Shown here piece by piece: positions 24,430-37,185 of a DNA stretch of 64,000 nucleotides. The stretch covers positions 36,290,657 through 36,354,656 of the forward strand of contig OX424562.1 of assembly GCA_949152475.1 (NCBI GenBank), given 5' to 3'. A program made the translations under genes and the position numbers. Every line of letters starts with the position of its first letter. Position 1 is the stretch's first letter. This DNA is from Terebella lapidaria (Eukaryota; Annelida; Polychaeta; Terebellida; Terebellidae). Under the pieces are notes generated by a model. The model ran no database searches, was not told the DNA's origin, and was given only the letters and a program-made list of their open reading frames with translations.

Positions 24430-25284
24430 TCCAACACTGTGAAACAAACGTTTCAAGTATTTTTTTCTCCGACAGCAGGTTTCTCCTCCAGTCGCAGATT
24501 ATTTCCCCATGGGAATCTCAGAGAGCGTTTAAGGATTGATTGCATGTGATGGTCATGAACCTGACATTGACCAGCTGTCCAATCACTTATAATGTAAATA
24601 TAAAGGTAGCAAATTCATGAATTTACACACTTCCAATCAACGTAAAACTTTGCCTTTATGATTGTTAGCCATCAAGGATTACTAACCGAGACTCTGTTTC
24701 TTACTAAGCAATGTTAAATTTGTTAAATTCATCGTTTTCATATGTCATTTTCCAACTTATTTCTCAGTCTACAAAATACACTCACAACAGGGCGAGCGAA
24801 AGGATTATGCTATGCAGCAAATAGCTAGTGAGGCCAGTAAAACTCACAGGTGATATGCACTCGGGTGCACCGAGGTGTTTGGGATTATGAATGTTCAGCT
24901 CATTGCATTCACCTCACAGAAAGTATAGCCCTAGATATTCTCATTATTTTGACGACAACAAGGAATAAATATATGCAACAGCCAGTGCTTGTCAAGCAGA
25001 ACACTCGAATCTTCGTTTTGGTGAAACGTATAAAATGATTTATCTAATCATCAAATTGCACAGCTTTCGTGATATCATTTATGAAACCTTTTCTCGGTTC
25101 ATCATCCATGAGTATGTGTGTGTGTGCTAGCCAAGTTTTAGGTCAGGGGATTGTATTGTTTTGGTGATTTTGTTACCTTTACTTTCACATTCTAAGTCAA
25201 TGGAAAAGTGCCTCAGTGCAGCCACCGGTAAGTTACGTGCAATCACACCTTAAGAAGTCTCCCCTGCATGGAGACAATAACTAT
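24430..25284. other. No gene seen
   Basis: Part of the DNA present in the third unit copy and absent from the fourth. A 62-codon frame at 24850-25038 has no repeated or recognisable content. A (GT)n run of about seven repeats lies near 25116. Confidence 0.4.
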
Positions 25285-25760
25285 GTCATGGGTAATATCT
25301 CGTAATTCATCGGAATATATGTATTGTGCTTAAGCTGATTGAAAAACCCCATACATTAATGTCTCAGGATGAAATATACAACAAACACACCTTTGCCTTT
25401 GTATAATATACAAAGTCAAAGGTGTTCACTCTAAGGCAAAGATGCTCACAAACAAATGCTCACTCTTTCCGGAGCGCCTGGTTTCACCCCTCTGTGGCCA
25501 TATATGGGGTTCATGAAGTTCCATAAAATTGTCGCCATATTGCCTGACATCGTACTTTGAGATTGGATAATGGACTCGGTTTTTGATTGCTTGGATACTT
25601 TACACTTGGGTATTGTTTCCATGTTTATCTGAGCAAAATCTCCATTAAAATAAATTCTGATAAAACTTTTTTCTATCGATGGTGGTGAAAACAAATTATT
25701 ACTCTGTATTATACAGATTAGGGAAGTGGTAGGAACCATGAACAAGCCTATTGTAAGCCT
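25285..25760 (-). repeat. H segment, copy 1, with a 99-codon frame
   Basis: Matches 33780-34150. The minus-strand frame 25446-25745 reads FNGDFAQINMETIPKCKVS and ILWNFMNPIYGHRGV. The second copy reads FNENFGQINMKTIPKYEVS in one frame and ILWNFMNPIYGHRGV in another, so it has one or more indels. Function unknown. H follows F only in the third and fourth unit copies. Confidence 0.45.
25388..25424. repeat. Near-perfect palindrome, 18-base arms
   Basis: The left arm CACCTTTGCCTTTGTATA pairs with 25407-25424 with one mismatch and a one-base centre. The H copy at 33902-33934 keeps the same palindrome with a mismatch at a different place. Confidence 0.85.
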
Positions 25761-26189
25761 GTCATATCAACGTTTTCAAAGTAGGCGTAGTGCAGCTAGA
25801 TGCATCGATGACAAATGTGCATTTTGCACACTGGTACTCGGCCATGTGAATCAATCTCCATGTAGGTCAAGTCTTTCTATTGATAACTCAAAAGATACTT
25901 GTACCAGCTTATACGTCAAAAGCTCCATGTCCGACAATATACTAACAATACACGATAATAAAACAAATGTGGTCTCTCACAGGGACATTTTATCAAAACA
26001 ATAAGGTATATATTAGGTGAAGGATCACCTACAAATTAAATTAATAGTTCTGGCAATAATTGGAGTTCCACAAGATGTATTAGCTGCATGACAACTCCAG
26101 TAATAATGGTGTGAAGCGAGCACATATTTACACATGACATTCCCTAATTGTTATTGTCTAATACTGGTGTGGTCAAGACAATGTCATGA

Positions 26190-27360
26190 AAACAACGGCG
26201 TTCAGTGGATGAAGTAATTTACGCTATTAGTAGAAATGGAATGATATTGTTAATGTTTTGAAAACAGCGGGGTATCAAGTAATTCGCACCTCAATTTCGT
26301 GTTGATACACGACGCATACAATGTGAAAATGAATGACTTCAGAACAGTCCAACCTGCTACCACGTCTCCCTCTGTGACTTTGACATAGCACGAATAACTG
26401 TCCTGTCTTTTTATTCGAAATGAAAATCCTGACAAACACAATAATAAGGCCTCTAAGAATATAATCAGGAATACTTATTGTTCTTTTCCAATGCCTATTG
26501 GTTTTTTCACTGGATATCGAGTGCCTTAATGTCGCCAATCAGAATATGTTCATGATGGCCTAAACATTTAGTGACAATAAAGTCTACCCAATTTTGTGCC
26601 TTCCATCAGTGTCTTCTGTTCTCTTTGCTTTAGTAATATTTGCATGTTTGTATTCCAACAACTGTTACTGTTTGTAATATCAATCATCTCGTGAAATTCG
26701 GTCTTGAGTCTTCAGATGTTCGAAAATCATTTGATTGAAGAAAACACGCTTAAACCAGCAAATACTGGACATCCTGCAGTTCAACAAACTTCCGTTCTGG
26801 ATGAATAAATAGTACTGATTCTAAATATCAAAATAAGGAATGTCGTATTCCCCAACCTCTCACCCGTTCACTTGAACTGTCAAACATACACCAGGGAAAT
26901 GAATATGCGACATGCAGTTTATCTTGCTGGCTACATGTACTTTCAGGTCTGCCTCAACTGACGTCACCAACCACGTGACCCATACTAAAATCGTGATCAA
27001 AATCTTCGGCAATTTACGGAAGGGTGGCCTATTTGATTCAATATCTCGAAACCCATATCTCGTATTTGTGATATTCGTTCGAATTAATTGAAAACTATTC
27101 ATAATAGACTAAATGAAAAGCAGTTTCATCGGCATGCTACTAGGTCTTTAAAGAGAGTGAATTGCTTCTGTTGGAAACGAATTTCTCGACATCTAGTGAC
27201 CATTGGAAATCTTTTTAAGTTTTCAGGCAGTTTTATACCAATCAGAAACAAAGAATTTCCGACATGTTTTGTCCCAGGGCTAGCAGCATCTAGCTGATTT
27301 GATTTTCTCCAACACATGTATTTATCGTTAGAAGCATGATTCAAAATAAACTCATAGAAA
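26190..27360 (-). repeat. R1 segment, copy 3, split by an insertion
   Basis: 26190-26735 and 27115-27360 match successive parts of the other R1 copies. The DNA between (about 380 bases) is absent there. It is the start of the fourth unit copy. The minus-strand frames at 26250-26538 are copies of the R1 5' part and are interrupted. Confidence 0.55.
26860..27102 (-). other. 80-codon frame with a signal-like segment and a 5' splice site, inside R1 copy 3
   Basis: The frame starts MNSFQLIRTNITNTRYGF and has a strongly hydrophobic stretch, ILITILVWVTWLVTSVEA, that ends in a plausible signal-peptidase site (VEA). Near its end lies a good 5' splice site: the exon would finish VQVN plus two bases and continue GTGAGA, the GT being at 26863-26862. 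It lies in DNA unique to this copy. It could be a first coding exon whose partners are elsewhere, or chance. The ATG is 34 codons before the hydrophobic stretch, which is long for a signal peptide. Confidence 0.22.
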
Positions 27361-29040
27361 AACATGGTAGACGGAACATATATTTTGGTACCTCAAGCCT
27401 ACCGATATGTAGGTTTGCGTTGTTTTCCATTCATGAATCATTATGCTAAAATACCTGTGAGCTATCGGTATTGATGACATGGAATGTTATCTTGGCAGAG
27501 ATTCATTTTGTCCTTTGGTATTATTTGTCCTCTTCGAGCACATCCATGTAATTGTTATTTTATTCTAGGAAATATCACTTTTATACATTGCGAACCCGAG
27601 AAACACGAGTGACGACTCACAATCAGGCTGATGAATGAGTCTCAGATCCACTCGTGTTACAGCTAGGTGATCTGTAGCGAAATAGTTCTGCTTCTGTTCT
27701 TACATGGATGTATATATCGTCATATAAAAAAACATTGTCATTTTTCCATAGTCCAAGCCATTTCAATGAGTCATAACAATGAGTGTGATCCAAATGTGAA
27801 GATAACTATTTTACTTTTTTCCCCCTCGATATTGCAGATATTTTCACAAGATGCCTGACTGTGACTTTTGTTGGAAAGCTTTCACGTGCCTTCTGAATCG
27901 GACATAAAATCTGATCTACAAAACATCATTGATCTTTGAATAGCTTATATGAGTTCCTTGCATATAAAACTTTATATTATCTCATATCACCATTTGCTCT
28001 TGCGTTGTTCTCATGCTGGTCTTTACCCAACTTTGATGTTTCTAGAATATTATTCTAGAACATTTCTGGCAGTTAAGTTATGAGTCCCAAGAAATTTGTG
28101 CATTGGTCACAATTGCAAGTGTCACTTATCATGCTGCTGTTCCATACAAAGTTCCCCATGCAATCATCATCCTTCTCAACTGCTATGCTGAGGCGTGATT
28201 TGCTCTGCTTGGATGCCAATATTTCTCAGCCTTTGTTGATCGCTAGAACACTTGTGTCACTCTCTTTACAAAATATGACGTCGTTCCTCACCACAGCAAG
28301 TATCAAAGTGCTTTCCCGACGACAAAGCGATGAACATTCTCTTAAAAATTATGCCTGTTGTCTGCTCCTGATGATGCCGGTGTGGCTTTGGTTCAAATTC
28401 GTGGTCGAATTTTGTTTTTATTCCAACAATGGGATAATAACAGTGCTAACTTCAGATATAACTCATGTTATTCACGATATTTAGTTCATTATCAAACTTA
28501 GTAAATATGTTGGCTTGACTGCTGAATGTATATCTATGTGTAATCCTTGTGTGCTACTGTTACTGTGTGCTAATGGTGCTGGTACTGATTAACAATGTCA
28601 CAATTGTGACAATCAAATACCTTGTCCAATAGAATAGTACACATGGGTTGCCATCCCTTCTATCAGTACTGTCCCTCTTACTCTCTGATTGCCTGTGTGA
28701 TACTGGGATTATTTGCAAGGATTTTTACCAGCTTGATATGGAGTTGAAATAACATGACATGACTTGCGTTTACTGATACAGTAACTGAACGATTGATGCT
28801 CACTGGTGTATCCATGTGATGGTCTGCTGAACCCAAATGAGAATAGTCATCAAACCTCAATTGCTTGTAAAAAAAAAAATAGCAATTGTAAAGGTTTTAC
28901 AATTGCTATTTTTTTAAACACCAATTCTTTATATAGATAATAAGCTCTATAATCGGTATCTATAATAACAGTTCTCAGACAATAAACTCATAATTACTAA
29001 CTATTCTTGATGCTATTTCCTCAAAAGTTCCTCTGAGGAA
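27361..29040 (+). repeat. A segment, copy 3
   Basis: Same order as at 14338-16060. The plus-strand frame at 28080-28484 is mostly in a different frame from the one conserved with the 48.3-kb copy. The conserved frame (VTIASVTYHAAVPYKVPHAI) is present near 28100-28190 and stops after YAEA, as in copy 1. It is decayed. Confidence 0.5.
28873..28915. repeat. Perfect 20-base inverted repeat (hairpin) in A copy 3
   Basis: 28873-28892 is complementary to 28896-28915 with a three-base loop. The other A copies have only the right-hand arm, preceded by 'cgtcgacgatacgagg'. The left arm is therefore a local inverted duplication unique to this copy. Confidence 0.85.
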
Positions 29041-30261
29041 GTGTGGTAAACACAAACTATAAACTTCAAATGGTGCAATATATCTTTTTGCCATAAACCA
29101 AATGGACTTTTATTGAATGGATTGCCCTTTATCATATTTTAGCCAACTTGAAATATGATTATCATTACACCAGATATCCATGTTCACGAAGTTTAAGTTT
29201 TGTACATATGAGTATTTCACAAAGGTCTAGCTAATTCTGACATCCCTTATGCATATTTCTCATTTTAGTCTAATTGCTTTCATGCGAGTAAACGTTCCAG
29301 TCTGCAGTACATCAGTGCATACTTGAAAAGAGTCGCTTACCTCCCAAAAGTAGTTTCTTTTACTCAGTCACACTGCCCACTAGTATTTATTTCTGGAAAA
29401 ATCCCTTTGAATCTACCTATGTTTATCAGCTGTCTGAAGATCGTTCTATAACGGATATGAAGTTACTTGGGGGTAATCCCGTCAAACAGCGTTAATATTA
29501 CAAAATACTCTAGTTAATCACTGTGATTTCAAATAATGGGAAAATCATCATCCTCTGGCAATAACTGTTTGACAAACCCATCTTCGAGATTGGGAATTAT
29601 GATGTCTATTAATAATATGCTCGTTATCCACTCTGTGCCAGTGTCGTTTTGTGTGGTTGGAGCGGTATTACTTATCATTTGAAATTTTGGCACATGACTG
29701 TAGGCATGAACAAGCACCGAAGGTAATACGTTACATGGATATCCATTTATTTATACGACCTACATTCATCTTACACAGACCTTGTTTTGATGTGTTTTAA
29801 TCAACGATGAATAAATCTGACTATATCGTTCCTGTGATCCTGATAATCCTATCGTGATAATTGCACTAGAAGCTGACTGTCCGAAGAGGTTTTCGAACTC
29901 TTATATCTCGGGTACATATTCTTGATAATAAAAACGTTAAAAAGATCCTGCTAAATTCATAGGAGATATGCGAAGGGTAGCTGCGTACTTCTATGGTTGA
30001 CATATTATTGAATCATGCCATGCATATGAATGGGTATCGTTTTGAACATGCACCGTAAAAACTGTGTTCGTTTACACACATAATAACCACATCTGTTTGC
30101 TCGGGTGATGGTCAAAACATCATAACCCGGAATTAACAACGTTGCATGTATAGGGAATATAAATGCAACGACGGGAATATTTTATCAAGAAACGCAGGTC
30201 ATTTGGAAATATATGGCTACCGTAGTGGTGGTCATGAATCAGAGAGGCACGAAAGTGAATA

Positions 30262-32030
30262 ATATAGGGTAATTGCACAATATGATCTCGCACTATTCTA
30301 AAGTATAACTTTCCGGTTTAGTGATCCTTACTTAGTGTGACTTTAGTGTCACTTTCACAAAGTCCAACATGGAGTGCTCATCCACTGAAACCACGAGAAC
30401 TAACTAAAGTTCAGCCTTATGCCATGCGCCGCTCCTAACATTGAGAAATACATCTATATGGAGCATGTATTGTTGATGCATTTGACACACAGTTCACGTT
30501 CGGAAAAAAAAATTGGATGCACTGATATTATTTGCTTGATATTTTTGCGACGCTATACGATATGGTATTATAACTTGGCAGGCTTTGCCAGGGTTCAACG
30601 TACCGATAATCCTGTATCCTGTCAACGTACCGATGATACTGTATTGGCGGTAATAGATTGATACTTACATTCAATCAATTCAAGCTTCCGTAAAAACGTA
30701 CTCATGTCGAGTTGCGAGCTGCAAAGTTTATTATGGAGTATAGACCAACACGGAAGTGTGATAGAAAAAAAATAATGCAACCATGTAGGTATATCCCATT
30801 CCGTATGATAAGTCAATCATATCAACAGGAATGTGCACTGAGTTTTCGGAAATTGGAAGTGTGCATAAAATGTTCCGATTCCGTTTACATGTACATTTCA
30901 AATAGGTGCTGCCCATCACGTAAAACCCGTGGATAAACTAGTATCCCCTCAGTATCATTTCGATCAAGGAAATCCACGTTGACGTCAAATTTCACCAATG
31001 TGTCATGGACAGCTAACAAACTATACTCTGATTATATACAAAATATATATAAGATACAAACACAGTTTTTTTTGTCATGCTGAATATAACTATATTATAA
31101 ATTGGCATAAAAAGTTGGCAATCTACCCTTTCACTGTCACGTATCAAGAGAAGTCTTCTCCAATCTTAATTATTATAGCCCTGTCATTGATATACAAGGT
31201 GTACCATTTTTTTATTTACCCGATTTTGTAACAGTGTAACCATTCGAGCTCAACTTTTTGTATATTACACCGCCAAAGTGTATTATTGTCCACAAATACC
31301 TAAATACTTCGAATCTTGGTGGATGTTAGCACGACCAAATACCGAAATATGTCCAGATTTCTGAGATCCCGTTTTGGGCTGAAATTGAGCACTGGGGTAC
31401 ATTGCCAACGTCTCCATTATTCTCGATAGGAGTATCTAATTCGTTAAATAAAATGCTGTATGACTCCCTGGCAAAGCCTGCTAAGTTACAATACGATATC
31501 GTGTAGCGTCGCAAAGATATCAAACAAGAATCGGAGTTATCGAAATCAGAGTCACTATCATGAAAGTGGTCGTTTAGGGAACCTCATACCTCCCTTAGTT
31601 TTCACATAAAATCCGGGCTTCGGAAGGGCTACTTTCTCAGATAGTAAGTTGTCAGCACCAGAAAAGTGCTACTAAAGGTGAACTTTCATGAAGTTATGGC
31701 TAAAGTGAAGGATCAGCACTCGGCCCTTCTTTGAGAAGCCCGACATGAAGCGGAATGCTTCTTGAATACTTGGCCCGAGGGCATGAAACCACATAATATT
31801 GTGCAAAAACACGTTTATAATATGCCAGTGGATGTTGGGAGGACAGTTTAGTATGTTTCAATGACCGAATCATATCCGATTCGAAAAAAATAAGCAAGAC
31901 ATACAACTTTTATTCACACATTTATCCGATTCCAAGTTCCAAGAGCATCAACGTAAAACGTAAATTTGTGGGAAAACCGTTATAGATAACGGAATCGGGC
32001 CAGGAGAGCGACCATGTGCTTTTGTTTACC
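30262..32030. mobile_element. 1.77-kb insertion replacing D, with an internal inverted repeat
   Basis: C2 sequence breaks at about 30262 and unit sequence resumes near 32032 at the block between D and E. Inside, 30531-30593 and 31466-31527 are inverted copies of each other (about 62 bases, about seven mismatches). No transposase frame is visible. Because the inserted DNA also replaces D, this may be a deletion plus insertion rather than a simple transposition. Confidence 0.5.
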
Positions 32031-32719
32031 CTTCAAATATATAATATACTATATATAGACACGGAAACCCCCATCTATTCTATTACATGTGTATACAATA
32101 TCTACAAACAGAAAAAAGGTACACTACGTAAATATCCATCAGGGACACGCATGTGTGTTTAATAATACAATCTGATGAGTTGTACATGTAGAATCAGAGA
32201 AAACAAATCTGGATTTTTACCTTAACCAAACAAATCTATCATAAAACAAATGTCACTTGGTGTGTGTAAAAACATTATGTTGCTATGCTAGATGAAAGAA
32301 ATTTCATCAAGAGTTCAAAGCATCAGTAGGTCTCTTGCATACATACATCATGGCTTTTGATGCTTCGTCCCTTGGCATTATTGTATACTACCAGAATAAA
32401 TTACATATAAATGAAACTTTGTTTGATACTTAGGACTAATTACGAAATCCATTGTAATGAACCACACCAGGGAAACATGGTCAAATTGCAAATTGTTAGG
32501 AATTATAATAATAATAAGTTTTACGTTGTATGGCCATAATGAGTAAAGTTGCAAAAATCTTCTCTTTGATCTTTTAGCTTCGTAGCGAAGATGTTCATAT
32601 TCCATATGAACTGATATGGAACTCCATATGTAAGCTGGAATACTTAAGCTAAACCGGTTTCAGAATTAATTGAACAGCAAGAAGCAATTTATCCTGACAC
32701 CATCTGATACTGTGGTGAT

Positions 32720-33010
32720 CTATTCACATCCTCCAGACACCCAAAATGAGACCACGTGATGGCTTTCATTTGCAAATGCCCTTAAGCACCTAAAACCACT
32801 TAATCCTTCAACTTCGCCTATATACTCCAGTAGTGTGCCTCCCTGCTCTCTACCTTGGTACCAGTTACCGTAATCACACTTTCCGAAGTTTCCCAACATA
32901 CCAGACTGATTTGGATACTGATACAATCGTGGTACAAGGTGCCTGTGAGTACAGTAACCAGGTGACATATGTTTAGAATCTACTCTGGTTAGGTTCATGA
33001 TTCCTGTCAT
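32720..33010 (-). pseudogene. E segment, copy 4, longest open frame (96 codons)
   Basis: The frame reads MTGIMNLTRVDSKHMSPGYC, then HRHLVPRLYQYPNQSGMLGN, then GKCDYGNWYQGRE, and ends FWVSGGCE followed by TAG. It begins just after a possible 3' splice site (tggacacag). CAAG|GTAGAG within it is a possible 5' splice site. Cys, Trp and Tyr are frequent, as in small secreted domains. No family recognised. It is intact as a frame, but its partner segments are missing or shifted, so it is listed as part of a decayed copy. Confidence 0.42.
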
Positions 33011-33901
33011 CTGTGTCCATTATAAAGTATATGAGAAGTGTAAATAAATGGGGAAATAAGATTACCTTACATTTTGACAACCAGCAAGAATGTTATTGCA
33101 TTTATTATTTATTATTATATAAAAAAAAATGGTCAGTACCTTCTATACCATTCGTTGTTGACACTTCGTTTACGATGCCCATTAATATATCCTGACACAC
33201 ACCATGCTAGACATGATAGTATTGACAGCTTTGCTTTATGAATAGTAATGTTGAGATATCAGTCATTTTCATATGTCTCAAATGTTGCTTCCGTTATTTA
33301 ATTGTACCTGTACAATAAACACAGTACCTCTATAACAAATGCAAAAAGTGTCTTCATCACAGGACTGAGTGACGACACGCGAGGTTCAATTTTTGTGCAT
33401 GAGCCGCGATTGGAAATGGCACCTTTCATTTTGGTGTATAACATGCCTAGTTCTTATTTTGGTCGTCCTATAGACCTTTATTATCGAACGCATATTGCTT
33501 GGTGATGGACAGGTTTTTTTATTCTCATTGTGCACTAGTTCGATTTACATTTGCCTTAAAGCCATGTGCAATTTCATTCAAAACTTTTTTCTCTGATCAT
33601 TCATATTATTTCAGTGTGTCTTTTCCCAATGCATGGTAAACAGATAACTTGTGCTTAATAGTATCAATTACATCTAATATCCTTGTTTGATTTTAGGAAA
33701 TATTGAGGAGCTGAATGTTCCCTACGTGGATAATCACACTACTATTGGAAACATATGTGAATGGTGTACTTTGTTATCACCATGTCATGGATAATATCTG
33801 GCGATTCATCGAAATATGTAGCGTTCTCAAGTTTAAGTAATTGTGCTTAAGTTAAAAAAAACATACATTAATGTATCTGGATGAAACATACACCAAACAC
33901 G

Positions 33902-33934
33902 CCCTTGCCTTTGTATAATATACAAAGGCAAAGG
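33902..33934. repeat. Palindrome, 16-base arms, second H copy
   Basis: Arms of 16 bases with one mismatch around a one-base centre. It is the counterpart of 25388-25424. Confidence 0.8.
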
Positions 33935-34149
33935 TGCTCACACGAAAATGCTCACTCTTTCCGGGGCACCTGATATTCACCCCTCTGTGGCCATATATTG
34001 GGTTCATGAAGTTCCATAAAATTTTCTTGATTTTGCTTGACATCGGACTTGAGATTGGATAATGGACTCGGTTTTGTTTGCTCGGATACTTCATACTTGG
34101 GTATTGTTTTCATGTTTATCTGACCAAAATTTTCATTGAAAAAAATTCT

Positions 34150-36270
34150 TTGGTATTCTTTTCCCTCTTCGACCACATATATGTAAATGTTATTTTATTC
34201 TATGAAATATCACTTATATAATATGCGTACCCGACAAATACGAGCAGTCGACTCACAATCCGGCTGATGAATGAATCTCAGAACCACTCGTGTTCCAGGT
34301 AGTATAAGTGATCTGACGCGACACAGTTCTGCTTCTGTTCTTGCATGGAGGTATATATCGTTATGGATGTATATATCCACCAATACATCAAAATTTGACT
34401 GATTGGTGGTAATACGTTTGTTATTGGAAACATCATAGTTTGGCTGTATTGGTGGTAATAGATTGATACTTACATAAAGAGCATGATTTGACCTCGTATA
34501 CCATTGTCAACGCATGAAACTTTCCATAGTGCAAGCCATTTCAATGAGTCATAACAATGAGCGTGATCCAAATGTGAAGATAACTATTGTACCTTTTTCC
34601 ACTCGATATTGCAGATATTTTCACAAGATGCCTGAAAGTAGAAATGTTTACCGACAAACAGACAAATTCTTTTGTTGGAAAACTTCCATGTGCCATATGT
34701 ATCGGATTTAAAATCTGCAACAGAATCTACAACACGTCATTGATCTTTGAATAGCTCATCCGAGTTTCTTGCATGTAAAACTCTATATTATCTCGCATCA
34801 CCCTTTGCTCTTGTGTTGTTCCCATGCTGGTCTTTATCCAACTTTGATGTTTCTAGAATATTACATTTCTGACAGTCAAGTTATAAGTCCCCAGAAATTT
34901 GTGCATTAGTCACAATTGCAAGTGTCACTTATCATGCTGCTGTTCCATACAAATTTCCCCATGCAATCATCATCCTTCTCAAGTGCTGTGCTGAGACGGG
35001 ATTTGCTCTGCTTGGGTGCCAATATTTCTCACCCTTTGATGATTACTAGAACACTTGTCACTCTCTTCCCAAATTGTGACGTGGTTCCTCACCACAGCAA
35101 ATATCAAAGTGTGCTTTCCCGACGACAGAGAGAGACGACAGAGACATTTTTCTAAACACAATGCCTATTGTCTGCTCCTGATGACGCTGGTGTGGCTTTG
35201 GCTCAAATTCGTGGTCGAATTTTGTTTTTATTCCAAAAATGGTATAATAACAGTGCTAACTTCAGATATAACACGATGTTTGGTTCGTCATCAAACTTAT
35301 CTCTGTGTAATCCCTGTGTGCTACTGTCATGTTGTACTAATGGTGCTGGTACTGATTTGTATTGTCACATGTAAACAATTGTGACAATCAAACACTTTGT
35401 CCAATAGATAATCACACATCGGTTACCATCCCTCCTAAAACCTGTGTGATACTGGGATAATTTGCGGGGATTTTTACCAGCTTGATAATGAGTTGAAATA
35501 ACATGACAAGACTTGCGTTTAATCACACAGTAATTGAATGTTTGACGCACGCTGGTATATCCATGTAATGGTCTGCTGAGCCCAACTGCGAATAGTCATC
35601 ACACCTTGTCGACGATACGAGGTTTTACAATTGGCAATTTTTTGCAAAAAATACCAATTCTTTATATAGATAATAAACTTTACAATCGTATCTATAATAA
35701 CAGTTATCAGACAATAAACTCATAATTACTAACTATTCTTGATGCTATTCCCTCAAACTTTCCGACGAGGAAGTGTGGTAAACACAAGCTATAAACTGAT
35801 AAAACTTCAATTGGTGCAATATCTTTTTGCCATAAATCAAATGGACTTTAATTAAATGGATTGCTTTTGATCATAGTTTAGCCAGCTTGAAATATGATTA
35901 TCATCACACCAGCTATCCATGTTCACCAAGTTTAAGTTTTGTACATATGAGTATTTCATAAACGTCTAGCTAATTTTGACATCCCTTCTGCATATTTTTC
36001 ATTTTAGTCTAATTGCTGTCATGCCAGTAAACGTTCCAGTCTGCAGTAAATAAGTGCATACTTGAAGAGAGTCGCGTACCTCCCAAAGGTAGTTTTTTTC
36101 TACTCAGTCACACTGCCCACTAGTAATTATGTCTGGAAAATCCCTTTGAAACTACCTATGTTTATCAGCTGTCTGAAGATCGTTCTATAACGGATATCAA
36201 GTTACTTGGGGGTAATCCCGTCAAACAGTATTAATATTACAAAACACTCTAGTTAATCACTATGGTTTCA
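34150..36270 (+). repeat. Fifth unit copy, A and B segments
   Basis: A 34150-35720, B 35740-36270. The conserved plus-strand frame is present near 34905-35010 (VTIASVTYHAAVPYKFPHAI, then CAETGFALLGCQYFS), where the stop of copies 1 and 3 is absent, but it stops soon after at a TAG. The M1 end motif near 34440-34475 is included. Confidence 0.5.
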
Positions 36271-36492
36271 AATAATGGGAAAATCATCATCATCTGGCAA
36301 TAACTGTTTGACAAACCCATCTTCGAGATTGGGAATAATGATGCCTATTAATAATATGCTCGTTATCCACTCTGCCAGTGCAATATTGTCATTTTGTGTG
36401 GTTGGAGCGGTATTACTTTTCATTTGACACTTTTGGCACATGCCTGTAGGCATAAATGAGCACAAGAGGTAATACGTCACATGGATATCCAT
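36268..36492 (-). pseudogene. X segment, copy 5 (young type)
   Basis: The open minus-strand frame ends IIIPNLEDGFVKQLLPDDDD then FPII and a stop. Compared with the old copies (DDGVYDTVIASG then stop), the C-terminal part is read one base out of frame after 'gatggg'. The four young copies (16.6, 20.65, 29.55 and 36.3 kb) share this change, so it predates their duplication. Confidence 0.4.
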
Positions 36493-37079
36493 TAATTAAT
36501 ACGACCTGAGTTAATCTTACACAGACTTTGCTTTGATGTATTTTAATCAACGATGAATAAATCTGACTATATCGTTCCTGTGATCCTGATAATCCTATCA
36601 TGATAATTGCACTAGAAGCTGAGTGTCCAAAAAGGTCCTCGAACTCTTATATCTCGGGTAAATATTCTTTGAGTAAAAGTTAAAACATCATGCTAAATTT
36701 ATAGGAGATATGCGAAGGGTAGCTGCGTACTGTTATGGTTGACATGTTATTGGATCATGCCTTGCATGAGTAACGTTTTGAACTTGCACAGCAAAACTAT
36801 GATTGTTCATGCACATAATAGCTATATCTGTTTGATCGGGATGGTCACAACATCATAACCCGGGAATAACAACGTTGTATTTTAGGGGATATAAATGCAA
36901 GGACGGGAATACTTTACCAAGAAACGTAGGTCATTTTGGTACTATATGTCTACCGTAGTGGTGGTCATGAATCAGAGACGCACGAACGTGAATAATCCCC
37001 TGGTATTACATGTAATATATTGCAGGACCAGCTGGTTCAACAGTGTACCTGAGTGATGATCACACTCAGCTCTCACGTG

Positions 37080-37185
37080 TTATTGTATACATGTATGCTG
37101 TGTTTGTATGCCCTCGGCATGTTCCCATTTGTAAAACAAGTTTCCATGGGGACTAAATAAAGTATATATACATATATCTATCCAT
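37080..37185 (+). mobile_element. Retroelement 3' tail inside the fifth unit copy
   Basis: The same element and insertion point as 21388-21498, ending 'aataaagtatatatacatat'. Confidence 0.6.

Larger units (their letters stand above)
20445..25760 (-). repeat. Third unit copy: X, C, C2, D, E, S, F and H, no R1, A or most of B
   Basis: Positions: end of B from 20445, X 20578-20790, C 20890-21080, C2 21180-21310, D 21580-21800, E 22715-22990, S-F 23170-23870, H 25285-25700. Relative to the fourth copy it carries about 1.4 kb of extra DNA (23870-25280) in which I see no gene. It shares an inserted retroelement tail with the fifth copy only (21388-21498). In D the frame reads EFTIDYVLMDST then stops. 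Confidence 0.55.
29041..34150 (-). repeat. Fourth unit copy: B, X, C, C2, E, S, F and H
   Basis: Positions: B 29040-29530, X 29532-29740, C 29835-30010, C2 30130-30260, then an insertion (30262-32030), E 32720-33020, S-F 33125-33780, H 33780-34150. The D segment is missing. C2 reads FRASLIHDHHYGSHIFPN and LRFLIKYSRRCIYIP with no stop. X reads LEDGFVKQLLPEDDDFP in the shifted frame typical of the young copies. Confidence 0.55.

Noticed and set aside
36268..36492. Young X frame (IPNLEDGFVKQLLPDDDD) as a real C-terminus
   Set aside because: Comparison with the older copies shows it is read one base out of frame after 'gatggg'; the older frame ends at DDGVY..VIA.G.
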